Positions 10,732 through 21,076 of a stretch of DNA of 64,000 bases are shown piece by piece; the stretch's first letter is position 1, and every line of letters starts with the position of its first letter. The translations under genes and the position numbers were made by a program. Under the pieces are notes generated by a model. It did not search any database and was not told the origin of the DNA. It worked only from the letters and a program-made list of their open reading frames with translations. Origin of the DNA: Stereocaulon alpinum (Eukaryota; Ascomycota; Lecanoromycetes; Lecanorales; Stereocaulaceae); contig JAEUBA010000010.1 in NCBI GenBank assembly GCA_018257865.1, positions 310,001 through 374,000 on the forward strand, in the 5' to 3' direction.

Positions 10732-12450
10732 TCAACTAATCAAACACCTCTCAATCAGCCTCCTACGACTGAGGCAGACCTGCCAACAACTCAAGCAGAC
10801 CTGCCAACCGAGGAAGCCACTGCTACACGCCAAAACCCGCAGCGACAGCGACACCTGCCTGCCCGCTACGCTCACCTTACTGACAAGGAGCAATCAGATA
10901 TTGAGCTATCAATAAAGCTGCGAGCAGAAGGCGCTATTCGATCACCAAATGGTCCATTTATCGACTCGCGCCGAAAGGAAATCAACGGCCTCATTGCTGA
11001 AGGAGTCTTTAAGGTTATCAGCAAGCAGGATATACCGCCTACCACTCGTATCTTTGGCTGCCGATTCGTCGACAATATCAAGTGGGACGGTGCTACACCA
11101 TTCGAAAAGTCTAGACTAGTCGTCCAAGCTTATAACGATAAAGGCAAGAAGGAGGTGCTGACGCAGTCCCCAACGATTCAACGCGCCAGCCAGCGCCTCA
11201 TCGTTTGCCTCGCCGCAATTCTACTACGCAACCTCTGCGTACGCGATATCTCGCAAGCTTATGTGCAGTCGACGTCAGTACTAAGCCGCGCCGTCTATAT
11301 GAAACCGCCGCAAGGCACTGATCTAGGAGACAATATACTGAAAGTGGTCCGCCCACTATATGGCGTCCCTGAGGCAGGGACGCATTGGTTTAAAACCTAC
11401 CATAACCACTACACCGGCAAGCTAGGCCTCACTGTCTCCTCATTCGATCCCTGCTTGATGTTCTCTAAGCAGGCAATTGTTGGCCTCCAGACTGACGACT
11501 TACTATTCTGCGGAACAGCCGAATACTTGCAATTGGAGGAAAAGGCACGACTGGATGCAGGCTTCCCAGCAAAGCCAATTGAAAAGCTGGATAATGAAAA
11601 AGACCTCCAATTCAACGGCACTACTATCTCCACCAACGGCGATATTCTGAGACTCTCGCAGCAACGGCAATGCAATAAAATCAACACGATCAACACCGCC
11701 GGCGATATTAAATCGCAATATATTAAGGAAAGAGCCCGCGGTGCCTACATAGCCTCTATGTGTTAACCAGAAATGGCCTTTGCGCTGTCTAGGGCAGCCC
11801 AAATCACTCAGCCAGCGAAAGAAGACGCTGATTGGTTGAATAAATAGTTGAATTGGCAAAAGGAGAACCACCGCTGAGGTCTATAATTCGTTAAGCTTGC
11901 TCTAGAGAAGTTGAAGTTGCTAGTCTTTATTGATGCAGCCTTCGCCAACAACGCCGACCTCAGCTCTTAGATAGGATACGTTATTGTCCTTACCAACGAG
12001 CAACAGCTAGATGAATCGACTATTGATATTAGCGGCAATATCATCCACTGGAGTAGCACTAAATGTAAGAGAGTTATAAGATTGGTGCTAGCTTCAGAGC
12101 TATATGTAATGGTAGCAGGGTTCGATATTGCTACTGCCCTGCAATCCACTATTAAGGGTATTACTCAGGCGAAGATACCGCTAATTCTATACACCGACTC
12201 CTATTCCTTATACGACTGTATTATACGCCTCGGTACCACCGCTGAGAAACGACTAATAATCGATATAATGGGGCTACGGCAGTCCTATAAGAGGAGGGAG
12301 ATCGACGAGGTGCGGTGGATTGACGGCAATTGCAACCCAGCAGACGCTATGACTAAAGAGCGCTGCTGCCAGGCGTTAAAACAATTGGTGGACGGCAACG
12401 CTATTGAGCTGAAAACCAACGCCTGGGTAGAAAGGGAAGCCATAGCCTGA
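10732..12450 (+). pseudogene. Copia reverse transcriptase and RNase H, nonsense-decayed
   Basis: One continuous frame shows the copia reverse transcriptase (RVT_2): VFKVISKQ, IFGCRFVDNIKWDG, the RDISQAYVQS core, VYMKPPQG and RPLYGVPEAGTHWF. It continues to the RNase H part (ASELYVMVAG, LYTDSYSLYDC, VRWIDGNCNPADAMTK). The catalytic YVDD box reads QTDD, so even without stops the enzyme would be altered. In-frame stops are TAA 11764, TAG 11845, TGA 11875, TAA 11884 and TAG 11968. There is no frameshift. This is typical of C-to-T decay in a silenced repeat. Confidence 0.85.
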
Positions 12451-12559
12451 CCAATTAGGCTATGGCGTTACTTGGCCTTGCAGGCCTATTTCTTTATTAG
12501 TTATTTGGCGATTTGGTGTCGATTGGCACTGTTTTTTCGACTTTCTAAAACTTTGCTAG

Positions 12560-12765
12560 TGTCGGAATAATATTACTCCGCTCCGCAATAAGCGGCTTGG
12601 CGCTTACCCCTTTGTAAAACACCATAGCTTAGCTAGCTAGATTCAAGACAATCGCCAGTTTACCAAGCCCAATAGACACCCTGCCAATCAGGTTGTCCGG
12701 GGCAGGTAATAGGGGATCAAGCTACCTACTAATCGGTACTACCTAGCAGCTAGGTTCTACCGACA
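12560..12765 (+). repeat. Putative 3' LTR of the copia relic
   Basis: It begins TGTCGGAATAATATTA and ends CTAGGTTCTACCGACA, so it has the TG...CA ends and 6-bp terminal inverted repeats (TGTCGG/CCGACA) expected of an LTR. It lies directly before the right TTTTC duplication. No full-length partner exists at the left end. Confidence 0.6.
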
Positions 12766-14093
12766 TTTTCTTTGTTGGATCGTCCGTACCTCCTTGTCGT
12801 TATAGAGCCTCTGTCAATCGGCACGGTGTGTTCAGTAAGCAGGGCAAAGACTCAATCAGGATGTACGGCGCTGAGTCAGCAGCAAAACCGGATGATAAGG
12901 ACTTCTGGAGAATACTAGCAGATGGGCTGACGACCTACCAACCCCTCTTCACAGATAAGGTGTTTGGAACCCGTGTTTCAGAAGAACTAGATCATTGTCA
13001 CCTAGAGTTAGCCGGACATATATTTCCAAGCCTCCTTAACAATACAGGGCAGCTACGATATTCCGAAGCAATAGCTATAGAGTGCTAAGTAGCAAGAAAA
13101 TCTTACCGAGACTACCTCAAATCCGTTTACGAGAATATAGGACGTTTACTAGGCAAAGCAAACAACACCCTCGAGGAAACCAGAGGATCAGGCATACCAA
13201 TAAAGACAAATTCGATAGTACAAGATTTGCTACGAGTCTTACCAGCAGGGAAAATACCTATCATCTCCTAACGTGAACACGATGATACTATCAACAGTTA
13301 TACACTTTATCTAGCTCAGACAGCCGAAGTAATACGTCGGGAACTAATGCCCTTAGCGATCCTAACTAGCAACTATACTAATAACGCCCGTAATATATAT
13401 AGCGATTTGCAGGTCTTATTAGAATCCCTAGTATCATTGCTAGCCTAGGACCTACTCAAGGAGAATAGGATTACCTAAGAAGACAAGCCTAACGAAGTAT
13501 CAGCTAGCAGACAGCCTAACACTAAAGATAAGCCTAACGAAGTATCAGCTAGCAGATAGCCTGACACTAAAGACAAGCCTAACGAAGCATCAGCTAGCAA
13601 ACAGCCTAACACTAAAGATAAGCCCAACGAAGTATCAGTTAGCAAGCAAACTGATACTAGCGACCTTTTCGGCAAAGAGGAAAGAGATAGAAATTAGAAT
13701 CGTTAGATTCAGCTGCCAAAAATCTTCCTATCAATCATCGGAGGGCATCCCTGCAAATATAAGGAGTGCGCACCCGAATTTTCCGCTGAACTAGAGGCGA
13801 AAGTTACACGGACTATTCATCGAACCAACGTCGCGAAGCTAGTAGAGAAGACCGAAGCACGCCTAATTACCGAATTCGTGGAGAAGCATAGCTCTCGCAT
13901 TAAGAAGGATATCACCCAGCGCCTGACTGAAGTAGCTGAGAAGGGAGTGCAAGCTCGATTAGAGGTATATGAGGGGGAACTGAATGCTAAGTCTTTTACT
14001 AAGTTCGCTAAAGAATGGGAGGAGCGTTTAACCAAGGACTACCGTGAGAAGGTGAAGTAGGAGATAAAGCAGGATATCATTAGCAAGTTCTAG
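12766..14093 (+). pseudogene. Long decayed reading frame of unknown family, nonsense only
   Basis: One frame reads from just after the copia target site to 14093 (about 440 codons) without a frameshift. It is interrupted only by stops: TAA 13086, TAG 13446, TAA 13269 and 13476, TAG 13557, 13695, 13704, 14058 and 14091. Between stops the composition is protein-like. There is an N-terminal part with FWRILADGLTTYQPLF, a 15-residue repeat region (four units, about 13482-13661), a CKYKEC motif near 13757, and a charged helical C-terminus (about 13800-14090). I recognise no family. The last stop could be the genuine one. The copia element appears to have landed inside or beside this gene. Confidence 0.55.
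13482..13661 (+). repeat. 45-bp tandem repeat, four units
   Basis: Four 45-bp units encode 15-residue repeats like DKPNEVSASRQPNTK. Units differ almost only by transitions (GAC/GAT, GTA/GCA, AAC/GAC). Unit 2 has TAG where units 1 and 3 have CAG, showing directly a C-to-T change that created a stop. Confidence 0.9.
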
Positions 14094-14337
14094 TGAACAA
14101 GGAGGACCTTAGGGGACCAAGGTTTTCTTAAGAAAGGGGTGAGTTGTTGGAAGAGTTGTTGGAAGGGGATTAGCAGTAGTGCTTTCCGCTAGGAATTAGC
14201 AGTAGCGATCCTTAATAGCGCCTTAGCTACTTAGCTACTATCCTTAGCTAGGAGCACCCCCCCACATACCTAGACATCTACATAGCAATAAAGCAAATCA
14301 AGCACCTTTTGCTTCAGCTACTTTATCTTGCTTCAGT

Positions 14338-15140
14338 TTGGGGGCTCAGCCGGGATTTGATATGGAACCGAGCGTTCCGTACCATGACCAAGTGCGAATG
14401 CTCTACCAACCATTGAAGCTACCAAGAAGTCAGCCTGGCCAAATAGGAGCATCTCGACCCTCTGGGGATTGCTGTTCCGTCGTGCTGCGGCGCCCATCTA
14501 CTTTCGGTGCCACTGTCGGAGCTGCAAGAGTCACAGGCCGAGCTCCTTTGGTGCCCCTGCAGAGATATGCCAGCCAACAATACCTTCTCATTCGGTGCTA
14601 CTGCTGGGAATGTGCCAACCAACAAGCAATCTTCTTACGGTGCAACTACCGGAGCTATACCAGCCATGGCTTCTTTCTCTCTCGATGCTTGTCGAAGGTT
14701 CACATACCAAGAACGGAACCTCTATCAGTAGCCCTGCGGGATAGACGCAAGTCGACGAACCTAGGTTCTCCTCCAGTCAACAAGCAGCTCCCACCTAAGC
14801 AAGTCCAAAGGGGAAGCCTTCAACGCTGACGAAGCCAAATGCACTAGCTCAACCACTAGATTCGGCTAGGAGAATCTCATCCGAGCAGCCTTCAGCAAGA
14901 TCAAGGCTAAGCCCGTTGCCTAGCCTTTAGAATCCGCTCAGCCAAAGTCATCGGCACCTACAATCTCACCATCGCCGTCTGTCCCAGCCAAGAAATCCAC
15001 ACCAGCTGCAGCAGCTGTGTCCGCTCGACAAGCCGGAGGAAAAGCCATAGCGCTTGTTGCTGCGGGCAAAGGGAAAGCCACAGGTGCCTTATCTTATGTA
15101 TTGTGGCCATCTTGGGAGACAATTCTCGTGCAATGAGCGC
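14338..15140 (+). pseudogene. Decayed FG-repeat-like sequence (nucleoporin-like?)
   Basis: Across shifting frames one can read repeats such as STFGATVGA, SSFGAPAE, FSFGATAGNVPTNK and YGATTGAIPA, followed by an S/P/A-rich stretch (SAQPKSSAPTISPSPSVPAKK). FG repeats in a low-complexity context are typical of FG nucleoporins such as Nsp1. In-frame TAG codons (for example just after 14728) and frame shifts show it is not intact. The assignment rests on composition only. Confidence 0.3.
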
Positions 15141-15488
15141 CATCCATATTCACGTACCCTCCTTGCAGATGCACCACGACATCAACAATACTTGCCTCTT
15201 CGTCTACTTCGGGTAACTGAAGTCATGACCATGCAACAATCTCAACGCTACGAGCCAGGCTCAACACACAACATAACGACTCAATATCGCCCCTGTCGTA
15301 ACGACGTCTAAGATGTCTATATGACTATGAATTGGCTCCAGCCATGACACTGACAATGAGGTTTGCATAGAAGGACGACAGGCTAGGGCAAACCACAGGA
15401 AAAGTCATCTAGAATCGTCCTGTCAGACAATCTCATAAAGATTGAATACATCACCAACCACTGCCCATTTCTCATGATTGACACCCAT

Positions 15489-16259
15489 CTACCCCTTGCA
15501 AACAACTAACATCCCACAATGCGGTAATTTAGAGTAGCTCCTCCAATCCTCGTCCTCCTTACGCCCAATACTATCCTCATACCCCTCCGGAATAGTGACC
15601 TCCCTCCAACTCAAACGCCCCTCAAACCCACCCTCCCTCGCAGCTATCTCATACACATCCTTCCTCAAATGGTAATTATCAAATTCGACCTTCGGGACCA
15701 GATGAGTGTCCAAATGCATAGAAATCCCATCCTCAACCTCCCCAGTCATAGTCATTGTAACACCGCCATACCACGCCGGCCTCGCAGCCTGCACCGCCTC
15801 GACGTTTCCTCTGGGATTATTCGTGGGCGGAGGTGTGACGGCAATAAAATGTCCACCTTCTTTCAAGTTGATCCAGGCGTTGCGGAACATCCCCGCCATC
15901 TCCGTGCCACTAGATGCATAGTTCAAGAACCAGGCACCGAAGACTAAGTCGAATGGTCCACCTTCGTACTTTACAGGCTTGGAGCAATCGGCCACCTCGA
16001 AGCTCGTCTTATCTGACTTGGATGAAGCTCGTGCTGCATCTATCATACTAGTTGAGATATCACATCCAAGGATGGAGCTGGCACCCCAGTCAGAGAACAT
16101 CTTAGAGAAGTGGCCTGTTCCGCAGGCAAGGTCGAGGACTCGAGCGCCGCTTATGTACGGTTTGGTGGCTTCTTTGACGTTTGCGGCTTCTATCAATGCG
16201 ACCGGGAGCTTCTTCATTCCATCGTAGGAGATTCCGATATTATCATATTGGTTTGACAT
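15489..16259 (-). CDS. Class I SAM-dependent methyltransferase
   Basis: Intronless, 256 aa. The glycine-rich SAM-binding motif I (RVLDLACGTGHFSK) is near residues 40-53. Motif II with an acidic residue (ILGCDIS) is near 64-70, and a DLVFGAWFLNYA segment of the fold is near 105. This is the Methyltransf_25/UbiE-like fold. The substrate cannot be told from sequence. No signal peptide or membrane segment is visible, so it is probably cytosolic. Neighbours are decayed DNA on one side and CMC1 on the other, so it does not sit in a biosynthetic cluster. Confidence 0.85.
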   Translation of the reverse strand: MSNQYDNIGISYDGMKKLPVALIEAANVKEATKPYISGARVLDLACGTGHFSKMFSDWGASSILGCDISTSMIDAARASSKSDKTSFEVADCSKPVKYEGGPFDLVFGAWFLNYASSGTEMAGMFRNAWINLKEGGHFIAVTPPPTNNPRGNVEAVQAARPAWYGGVTMTMTGEVEDGISMHLDTHLVPKVEFDNYHLRKDVYEIAAREGGFEGRLSWREVTIPEGYEDSIGRKEDEDWRSYSKLPHCGMLVVCKG

Positions 16260-16908
16260 ATTGCCTCCCTAGTGGTATAAGTGTAGAGTAGATGGCTCAC
16301 TTTTTCGATCTTCAGACGGTACGAAGGATACACTGTTCTCGCGCAAAGCGCATGTCGTGACACTCTCGCGGAGATTGAGCCGGGACACACGTCATCTTGC
16401 ATTTGCCATGTGTGCTTGCGCATTGGAACGAAATAAACGAGCACCGAAGTGCACAATTTTTCCACGTTGAGTGCTAAAAGGCGGGTGCAAGACATGGCGT
16501 AGCATACTTTGTAAATCGGGCTTTTGTATGCAAAAAGGTTTGATCATGTGGAGAACCCCATGCTGTTGTGCCAGATCATAATATAACGCTGCGGAAGAGC
16601 GTCTTTCTGAATGCATACCTGACAAGGACCTCTGCAATTGTCCATAGAAGCGATTGTGAAGGCGCAACGCAGATAAGAGTAGAGAGTAAGGTAGTGGCTT
16701 ATTTTGTCATGCGTTTCCAAGATGCGTCAGACATCCTTCATTGTTGCAATCTCGCGACTGATCGGCGAGGCCGGTGGGAATGCGTGGTAGCCCGATCAAA
16801 CTCAACAGCTCTCGGAACTCCGGGACTCCACGCTCATACGCCACATATGCTCGCCCTGGTGCGGTTCTATACATAGCCAAACAGACTAAATCTATGCCTT
16901 CTAAGTCA
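16260..16908. other. Intergenic between methyltransferase and CMC1
   Basis: No supported gene. It holds the methyltransferase promoter and the CMC1 3' UTR; both genes are on the minus strand. Confidence 0.45.
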
Positions 16909-17475
16909 TCATTCTCTTTTTGTATCTGCACCCTGGCTCGGCTTTTTGTCAAGATCCCACCACTCGCGATAGAACCTGGGCAACACGTCAGCAAGGTGAT
17001 TGGGACACATTGAGGAGAGCACTCACTTCTCCTGCTCTGCCTTCTTCTTCTCTTTTTCCTCGCGTGCTTTTCGTCGTTCGTCCAAGGTAGCAAACCACTC
17101 TTCCCTCGCCGCATCCTCCTCCTTTTGTGACGCATGGGCAACCATGCACGAGTTCATGGCTAGACGCTGCTGCCGACAGACCCACGTCGCAGAAAATGTC
17201 CGATTCGTCGCACACGCAGCAAATTCTGAGATCCCATCTATCAGCTACTGCGACGTAGACTGCGGAAAGTGTCCACACACCTCTGATTTCGTTGGCGCAC
17301 TTCCTTCGTACGCGAGCGTAGTAGAGCTCCTTGACCTTGAACCAAGCTCTGTTAGCACATTTGAATTCGATCTGGGATAAAGAAGGCTCCTGACCTGCCC
17401 CTCCTGAGCTGCAGAAAGGGGAATCGGACCTCTGATGGGCAAAGGCGATGGTACGGATTTGGGTGTGGTCATCAT
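16909..17475 (-). CDS. CMC1: Twin CX9C mitochondrial COX assembly protein CMC1
   Basis: Intermembrane-space protein needed for cytochrome c oxidase assembly, imported by the Mia40 disulfide relay. Four exons read cleanly: 17475-17395, 17335-17281, 17225-17027 and 16975-16909, with three GT-AG introns, giving 133 aa. The defining motifs are present: Cys40-X9-Cys50 (the first pair spans the exon 2/3 junction) and Cys62-X9-Cys72. A lysine/glutamate-rich helix follows, then FYREWWDLDKKP. There are two adjacent start codons (MM). It is divergent from HIS4 with 328 bp between starts. Confidence 0.92.
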
Positions 17476-17803
17476 TATGGCTAATCAGGAGACAAGGCGA
17501 AAATCCCTCGATATAGGACGGGAGCACTCGTTCGTTTGGTAGTTACTGAGCTGGTCCATGAATGCCAAGATCTCGGGACTGATATTCGTTGTCACAGAGA
17601 GCTCCTGCCATCATGGATATTGTGTAAATTAGACTCCGCGCTAAAGTAGTGTACGTAATATTGATATTTATCTGGAAAATTCTCGAGACTCGATGTCATA
17701 GCCAACATCCTGTACTTTAACCACTTTTTAGCTACAAGTGTATGAAGTATCCGGTACCTTCGTAAAGTCTTTCAACGAGTGAAAGACCCAAGGAGCGGAT
17801 CCA
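17476..17803. promoter_or_regulatory. Shared upstream region of CMC1 and HIS4
   Basis: This 328-bp gap separates divergent start codons. I looked for a Gcn4/Cpc1 site (TGACTCA), expected for an amino-acid biosynthesis gene, and saw no exact copy. Confidence 0.5.
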
Positions 17804-20616
17804 ATGGCGGAGCGTTTCCTCGTCTCTGTTGACCTGAAAAATTTGCAGGCTTCAGCAGACAATGCCCTTGACCTGAAGACTATCTCTTACTTGAACCGCG
17901 TTCATGTTTCCGTCACTCCAGAGACTCATCAAGATGCTTCTGCATTCCTCCGAAAACATTTTGATCGTTTCGTTACGTACTGTGATTGTACTGCATTAGA
18001 AAACCTTGAAGACATCGTTGCCCTTCTCAATTGTGGCGCAACAAAGGTCTTTGTTGCCTACTGGCAACTCAAGGCGATTGTGGAAGACCATATCCTTGAA
18101 GGACAGGATCTCAGTCGTCTCATAGTTTCTTTCGACCACTCAGTCTGTGAGGGTGACCCTGAAGCTCGAGCGAAGAACCTTCTTAGCAGGGTCAAGGATT
18201 TTGTTGGAGATGTACCAATTGGCATCCAAGTTCATGATGTGCACGATTGGAAGCTTTTGGACACGATGAATCATATGTCAAAGAGCGAGAACTACCCGAG
18301 TCGATACGTCACCTTGGCTTACAATACTCGTGACCACTATGTCAAAGCGGTCAAAGATGGTCATATAGCTATCATTCCTGCAAGTGAGCTTACAACGGAC
18401 CCAAACAAATACCCATGGCTTATACCTGCCCATCTCTTGATTACTACGGGGATCCAAAGCGATCGGCCCGATGGGTTGCTCCCCACTGTCGTCACTGATG
18501 AGCATGGAATTTGCTTGGGCCTGGTCTACAGTAGCGAGAAAAGTATAGAGACTGCATTGCAATCTGGACGCGGTGTCTACCAGAGCCGCCGTCATGGCCT
18601 ATGGATTAAAGGCCAAAAGAGTGGCAATACTCAAGAGCTACTCAGTATCGCATTAGACTGCGACGCGGACGCTCTGCAATTCGTTGTACGACAGAAAGGC
18701 GAAGGTACCACGACGGCTTCCACTGAACCTTTGTTTCTTGCTTACACCACCTAGGTTTCTGTCACTTGAATACTTCAACTTGTTTCGGTCCATATTCTGG
18801 AATTGCTCGGTTAGGGAGGACCTTGCAAGCACGAAAAGAATTGGCGCCAGCAGGATCATATACTGCCAGACTTTTCAATGAGCCAAAGCTCCTCGAGGCT
18901 AAGATCATGGAAGAAGCATCCGAACTCTGCGAGGCCACTAGCAAAGAGGACATTGCAGCTGAAGCGGGGGATCTACTTTATTTCGCCCTCACGAAGTGTG
19001 TTGCAGCTGGTGTGAGTTTAGAAGACATTGAACGCAACCTGGATCTCAAAAGCGTGAAAGTCACCAGGAGGAAAGGCGACCCCAAGCCACAGTGGGCAGA
19101 GAAGGTGGGCCTCCGAGACATCACTAACGAATCTACGACTACGGCAAATGGGGCTCCAAAGGAAGAGACCGTTAAAGAAGCAGCCTCGGTGCCTAAGGGG
19201 AAAGAGGATTCCGCTGGTTTGCTGGATGGTAGAATTCAAATGACAAGGTACAATACCACGAAGACAGATGACAAGACGATACAAGAGGCTTTGCAGCGCC
19301 CATCTCAGAGGTCAACGGACCAAATTATGGGCATCGTCCATCCCATAATCAAAGAGGTCCGCGAAGGTGGGGATGCTGCCGTGTTGAAGTATACTCACAA
19401 GTTCGAGAAAGCTATTTCGCTGAAGTCGCCCGTCATTCATGCTCCCTTCCCACAGAATCTGATGCAGTTGCCTCAAGAGACCATTGAGGCTATCGATATC
19501 AGCTACGAGAACATCCGGCGCTTTCACGCTGCGCAGAGAGAGGAAAAGCCATTACAGGTTGAGACTATGCCTGGAGTTGTGTGCTCGCGGTTCTCTCGGC
19601 CTATAGAACGGGTGGGTCTGTACGTACCTGGTGGGACTGCAGTGTTGCCTTCGACGGCCCTGATGCTGGGTGTCCCTGCTATGGTTGCAGGTTGTAAGAA
19701 GATTGTCATAGCAACTCCACCTCGAAGCGACGGCACAATCACACCCGAGATAGTCTATGTAGCTCACAAAGTTGGCGCCGAAAGTATTGTTCTTGCAGGA
19801 GGAGCGCAGGCAGTTGCAGCTATGGCCTACGGGACAGAAAGTATTTCCAAAGTCGACAAGATCCTTGGGCCCGGCAACCAATTTGTTACAGCAGGCAAAA
19901 TGATCGTCTCCAACGACACAACAGCTGGCGTCAGTATCGATATGCCTGCTGGACCGAGCGAGGTGCTGGTCATCACAGACAAGACGGCAAATCCAGCGTT
20001 CGTTGCTTCGGACCTGCTCAGCCAAGCTGAACATGGTACCGATTCACAGGTCGTGTTGATTGCTGTGGGTCTTACCGAGGAGCAACTAGCCGCGGTAGAG
20101 GACGAGCTGCATGCGCAAGCGAATACACTGCCAAGGAAGGACATTGTACGTGGAGCCATCGAGCACTCTGTCACCCTGATGGTTAAGGACGTGGAAGAGG
20201 CTATGAAGTACAGCAACGCCTATGCACCAGAACACTTGATCCTACAGATCGAGAACGCGGCGTCCGCCGTGAGCCTGGTTCAGAACGCTGGGAGTGTGTT
20301 TGTTGGGCCTTGGACTCCAGAGAGCGTGGGAGATTATTCTGCTGGAGTCAATCATTCGCTACGTATGCATGCCAGCATCAATTCCCTGTTGACTACTCTA
20401 CTGACACTCTTGCTAGCAACTTACGGCTATGCCAAACAATACTCAGGAGTGAATCTCTCATCGTTCACGAAGCACATTACTAGCTCGAACCTCACGAAAG
20501 AAGGGTTGAAGAATGTGAGTGGTGCAGTCATGCAAATGGCGAAGGTGGAGGAGCTGGAGGCTCATCGAAGAGCGGTCAGTATCAGACTAGAGCACATGGC
20601 TAGGGATGAGCAGTGA
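17804..20616 (+). CDS. HIS4: Trifunctional histidine biosynthesis protein HIS4
   Basis: Catalyses four steps of histidine synthesis: PR-ATP pyrophosphohydrolase, PR-AMP cyclohydrolase and the two oxidations by histidinol dehydrogenase. Exons are 17804-18704, 18755-20362 and 20417-20616 (introns of 50 and 54 bp), giving 902 aa. Domains in order: an N-terminal region (1 to about 220), a cyclohydrolase with GLWIKGQKSGNTQ and LDCDADA (about 225-305), a pyrophosphohydrolase with KIMEEASELCEA and EAGDLLYFAL (about 310-400), then histidinol dehydrogenase with GLYVPGGTAVLPS, KILGPGNQFVTAGK and DMPAGPSEVLVI (about 470-900). The 54-bp second intron is in frame and stop-free. Its removal restores the conserved HSLPTYGYAKQYSG, so splicing is required for the normal protein. 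Confidence 0.96.
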
Positions 20617-21076
20617 TGCATATGTACGTTGTGGACTGAGAGTATGGCATTGCTAAAGTTGCTGCGTAAAGTCGAGTATACTATAACCGTACGTTAGACA
20701 TTCGGCTATTGCTATTGCTGCATCAGCTTTAAGAGTGTAGAGAGGAGTGGACAGTGTGCATAGAGCTATGATTAATGCATCAACGTATCGTTAGATAGCA
20801 CCGATAGCTGCAGGAATTAGAGTCAGAAACAGAGGTTCGCGAGCTCTCATTTGTGAGCGTCTTCAGCTCGATGGCCCTTGTGACTAGGGATAGATCGCAG
20901 TCTGCTCTTTGATCAACATGCTTGGTGTAGCTGCCCTTGTTTAGATATTACGGTCAAGGTTTGGCACATGGGAAGGGATGGACTGCGACTCGAGACCAGA
21001 CAGTTAGGACGTTTATTGTGACTGTTATACACCTGCCATGTACCACGACCAACGCTATCTCTATCAAACAAGCCCT
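20617..21076. other. Convergent intergenic region, HIS4 and MAS1
   Basis: This 460-bp gap between the 3' ends of two convergent genes holds both 3' UTRs. No gene or RNA seen. Confidence 0.5.

Larger units (their letters stand above)
10625..12765 (+). mobile_element. Ty1/copia LTR retrotransposon relic, internally deleted
   Basis: The element starts TGTCGG, ends CCGACA, and is flanked by a 5-bp direct repeat TTTTC. At 2,141 bp it is less than half the usual copia length. Only reverse transcriptase and RNase H sequences remain; gag, protease and integrase are absent, since coding similarity starts within about 100 bp of the left end. The left end is only 35 bp long (10625-10659), whereas the right LTR-like segment is about 206 bp (12560-12765). 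It has several nonsense codons and cannot be autonomous. The insertion is independent of the surrounding housekeeping genes. Confidence 0.85.

Noticed and set aside
12560..12765. Independent solo LTR
   Set aside because: It abuts the copia RNase H and shares the TTTTC target duplication with the left end, so it belongs to the same insertion.
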